A DNA stretch of 23,166 bases, from positions 1-23,166 of IMG/VR virus record IMGVR_UViG_3300031565_000393, one strand, 5' to 3'. Under the pieces are notes generated by a model that was not told the DNA's origin, searched no databases, and saw only the letters and a program-made list of their open reading frames with translations. Made by a program: the position numbers and the translations under genes. Positions 22,079 through 23,166 of this stretch are shown here, one piece after another; position 1 is the stretch's first letter; each line of letters begins with the position of its first letter. The DNA is from a virus.

Positions 22079-23166
22079 TATATATAGTAAGTAAACAAAA
22101 CAAAGATTTTGGTTTTCCTAGACGTACTCTTAAAGAAGTACTCAATTATTTTATTGATGTTCATAAAGAGATAGCCGTTGATACAGAAACTACTGGACTA
22201 GAGCCTCATACTTGTAAACTACTAACAATACAATTAGGAGATAAAATAAATCAATTTGTAATAGATTGTAGTACTATAGAAATTACTTTGTTAAAGAATT
22301 TATTGGAGAATCGTTTATTAGTTATCCATAATGCTAAGTTTGATCTTAAATTCTTATATAAGCACGGTATTGTGCCTAATAAAGTATTTTGTACTTACTT
22401 GGCTGAGGCTGTACTAAATAAAGGCGATAAGACAGTTAAAAAGAGCTTGCAGGCTGTAGCAAAGCGCTATCTTAATAAAGAACTTGATAAAAGTATTCGT
22501 GGTCAAATTATTTGGAGAGGATTAACTCCTGATGTTATAAAGTATGCTGCTAGAGATGTTGAACATTTATCATCCATAAAGGTTTCACAAACTATTAAGA
22601 TATTTAATCACGATTTATCAAACTCTATGAGATTAGAGAATGAATTTGTTAAAGTTCTGGCTTATATAGAATACTGTGGTATTTTTCTTAATAAAGAATT
22701 ATGGGAAACCAAGGTAGAGAAAGACCTTAAAGAATATAAAGCTGCAGAAGCTGTTCTTGATAAGTGGATAATGGATAATAAACTTGAAAAGTATATTGAT
22801 CCTCAACTTGATCTTTTTCAATCAGATAGAAAATGTGCAATTAATTGGCAATCTTCTCATCAAGTTATACCTCTATTAAAAGAATTAGGAGTAAATACTG
22901 CTATTCTTAACGATAAAGGATTTGAGAAAGATTCTGCTAATAGTAAAAGATTACAACTTCAAGCTAATAAAAGTCCATTTATACCTTTATACTTACATTT
23001 TAAAAGATGTGAAAAAGTTAGCACTACTTACAATGAGTCGTTCATAAAGCAAATTAATCCTGTTACTGGTAGAATTCATGCAAATTTTACACAAGTAATG
23101 GATACTGGTAGACTAAGTTCTGGAGGAGAAAAGACAATTAATCTACAGAATATTCCTGCTGATGAA
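22075..23166 (+). CDS. Family A DNA polymerase, N-terminal part (runs off the right edge)
   Basis: 364 residues are visible. The 3'-5' exonuclease domain is intact: Exo I DTETTGL with Asp36 and Glu38, Exo II HNAKFD (85-90) with Asp90, and Exo III YAARDVEHL with Tyr157 and Asp161. There is no 5'-3' exonuclease domain before it, since the protein starts only about 35 residues ahead of Exo I, as in many phage PolA enzymes. Near the right edge TGRLSS followed by NLQNIP marks entry into the polymerase domain. The enzyme should be the phage replicative polymerase working with the primase and helicase genes at 4512-8604. The C-terminal catalytic palm motifs lie outside the window. Confidence 0.93.
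   Translation, partial: MIYIVSKQNKDFGFPRRTLKEVLNYFIDVHKEIAVDTETTGLEPHTCKLLTIQLGDKINQFVIDCSTIEITLLKNLLENRLLVIHNAKFDLKFLYKHGIVPNKVFCTYLAEAVLNKGDKTVKKSLQAVAKRYLNKELDKSIRGQIIWRGLTPDVIKYAARDVEHLSSIKVSQTIKIFNHDLSNSMRLENEFVKVLAYIEYCGIFLNKELWETKVEKDLKEYKAAEAVLDKWIMDNKLEKYIDPQLDLFQSDRKCAINWQSSHQVIPLLKELGVNTAILNDKGFEKDSANSKRLQLQANKSPFIPLYLHFKRCEKVSTTYNESFIKQINPVTGRIHANFTQVMDTGRLSSGGEKTINLQNIPADE

Noticed and set aside
1-23166. Stop-codon reassignment (TAG or TGA read as an amino acid) as in some crAss-like phages
   Set aside because: Genes end cleanly at TAG (1752, 4454, 9737, 11917, 17270), TGA (22078) and TAA. None of the recognised enzymes contains an internal TAG or TGA.
1-23166. tRNA genes, CRISPR arrays and insertion sequences
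   Set aside because: No cloverleaf-like element, regular direct repeats with spacers, or transposase motifs were seen. Intergenic gaps are almost all too short to hold them.

Overview
The window is a gene-dense, AT-rich stretch of a double-stranded DNA bacteriophage genome. All supported genes lie on the + strand, with ATGA/TAATG junctions or short overlaps, many small orphan genes, and a full phage replication set. Two intergenic promoters have the Bacteroidota form (TTTG, 20 bases, TATCTTTG), so the host is very probably a member of Bacteroidota. The gene set and composition would fit a large Bacteroidota phage, possibly crAss-like, but there is no capsid, portal or terminase gene here to place it. 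TAG, TGA and TAA all act as stops, so I see no stop-codon reassignment.

Layout. Bases 1-108 are the tail of an upstream gene, followed by a hairpin. Bases 163-1752 hold a small lipoprotein and four orphan genes. Bases 1745-4454 hold a DECH-box SF2 helicase, two unknown proteins and a small basic protein that may be winged-helix. A Bacteroidota-type promoter at 4461 then opens the core replication block: DnaB-like helicase with an unusually strong Shine-Dalgarno and a GTG start, a P-loop ATPase, an SSB-like protein with an acidic tail, a terminator-like hairpin, two small tandem paralogues, and a TOPRIM primase.

The accessory highlight is 8614-16207: seven tightly coupled genes encoding a class I glutamine amidotransferase-like (C26) hydrolase, a gamma-glutamylcyclotransferase-like protein, an ATP-grasp ligase, a 467-residue unknown protein, a phiEco32-type COOH-NH2 ligase, a class II (Ntn) glutamine amidotransferase with an odd hydrophobic leader, and a second amidoligase. 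Together these resemble the predicted amide or peptide-tag synthesis systems known from comparative genomics. Three enzymes could form C-N bonds, one could release ammonia from glutamine, and two could cut or cyclise gamma-glutamyl bonds. The substrate is unknown.

Downstream come DNA repair and recombination genes: uracil-DNA glycosylase, a RusA-like resolvase and a PD-(D/E)XK exonuclease, each next to or overlapping small unknown genes. At 19119-19169 a promoter is nested inside a terminator hairpin. It separates this operon from the next, which encodes a Cys-rich small protein, a class II (adenosylcobalamin-dependent) ribonucleotide reductase, a small unknown protein and a family A DNA polymerase that runs off the right edge. 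The reductase gene carries an abrupt GC-rich patch.
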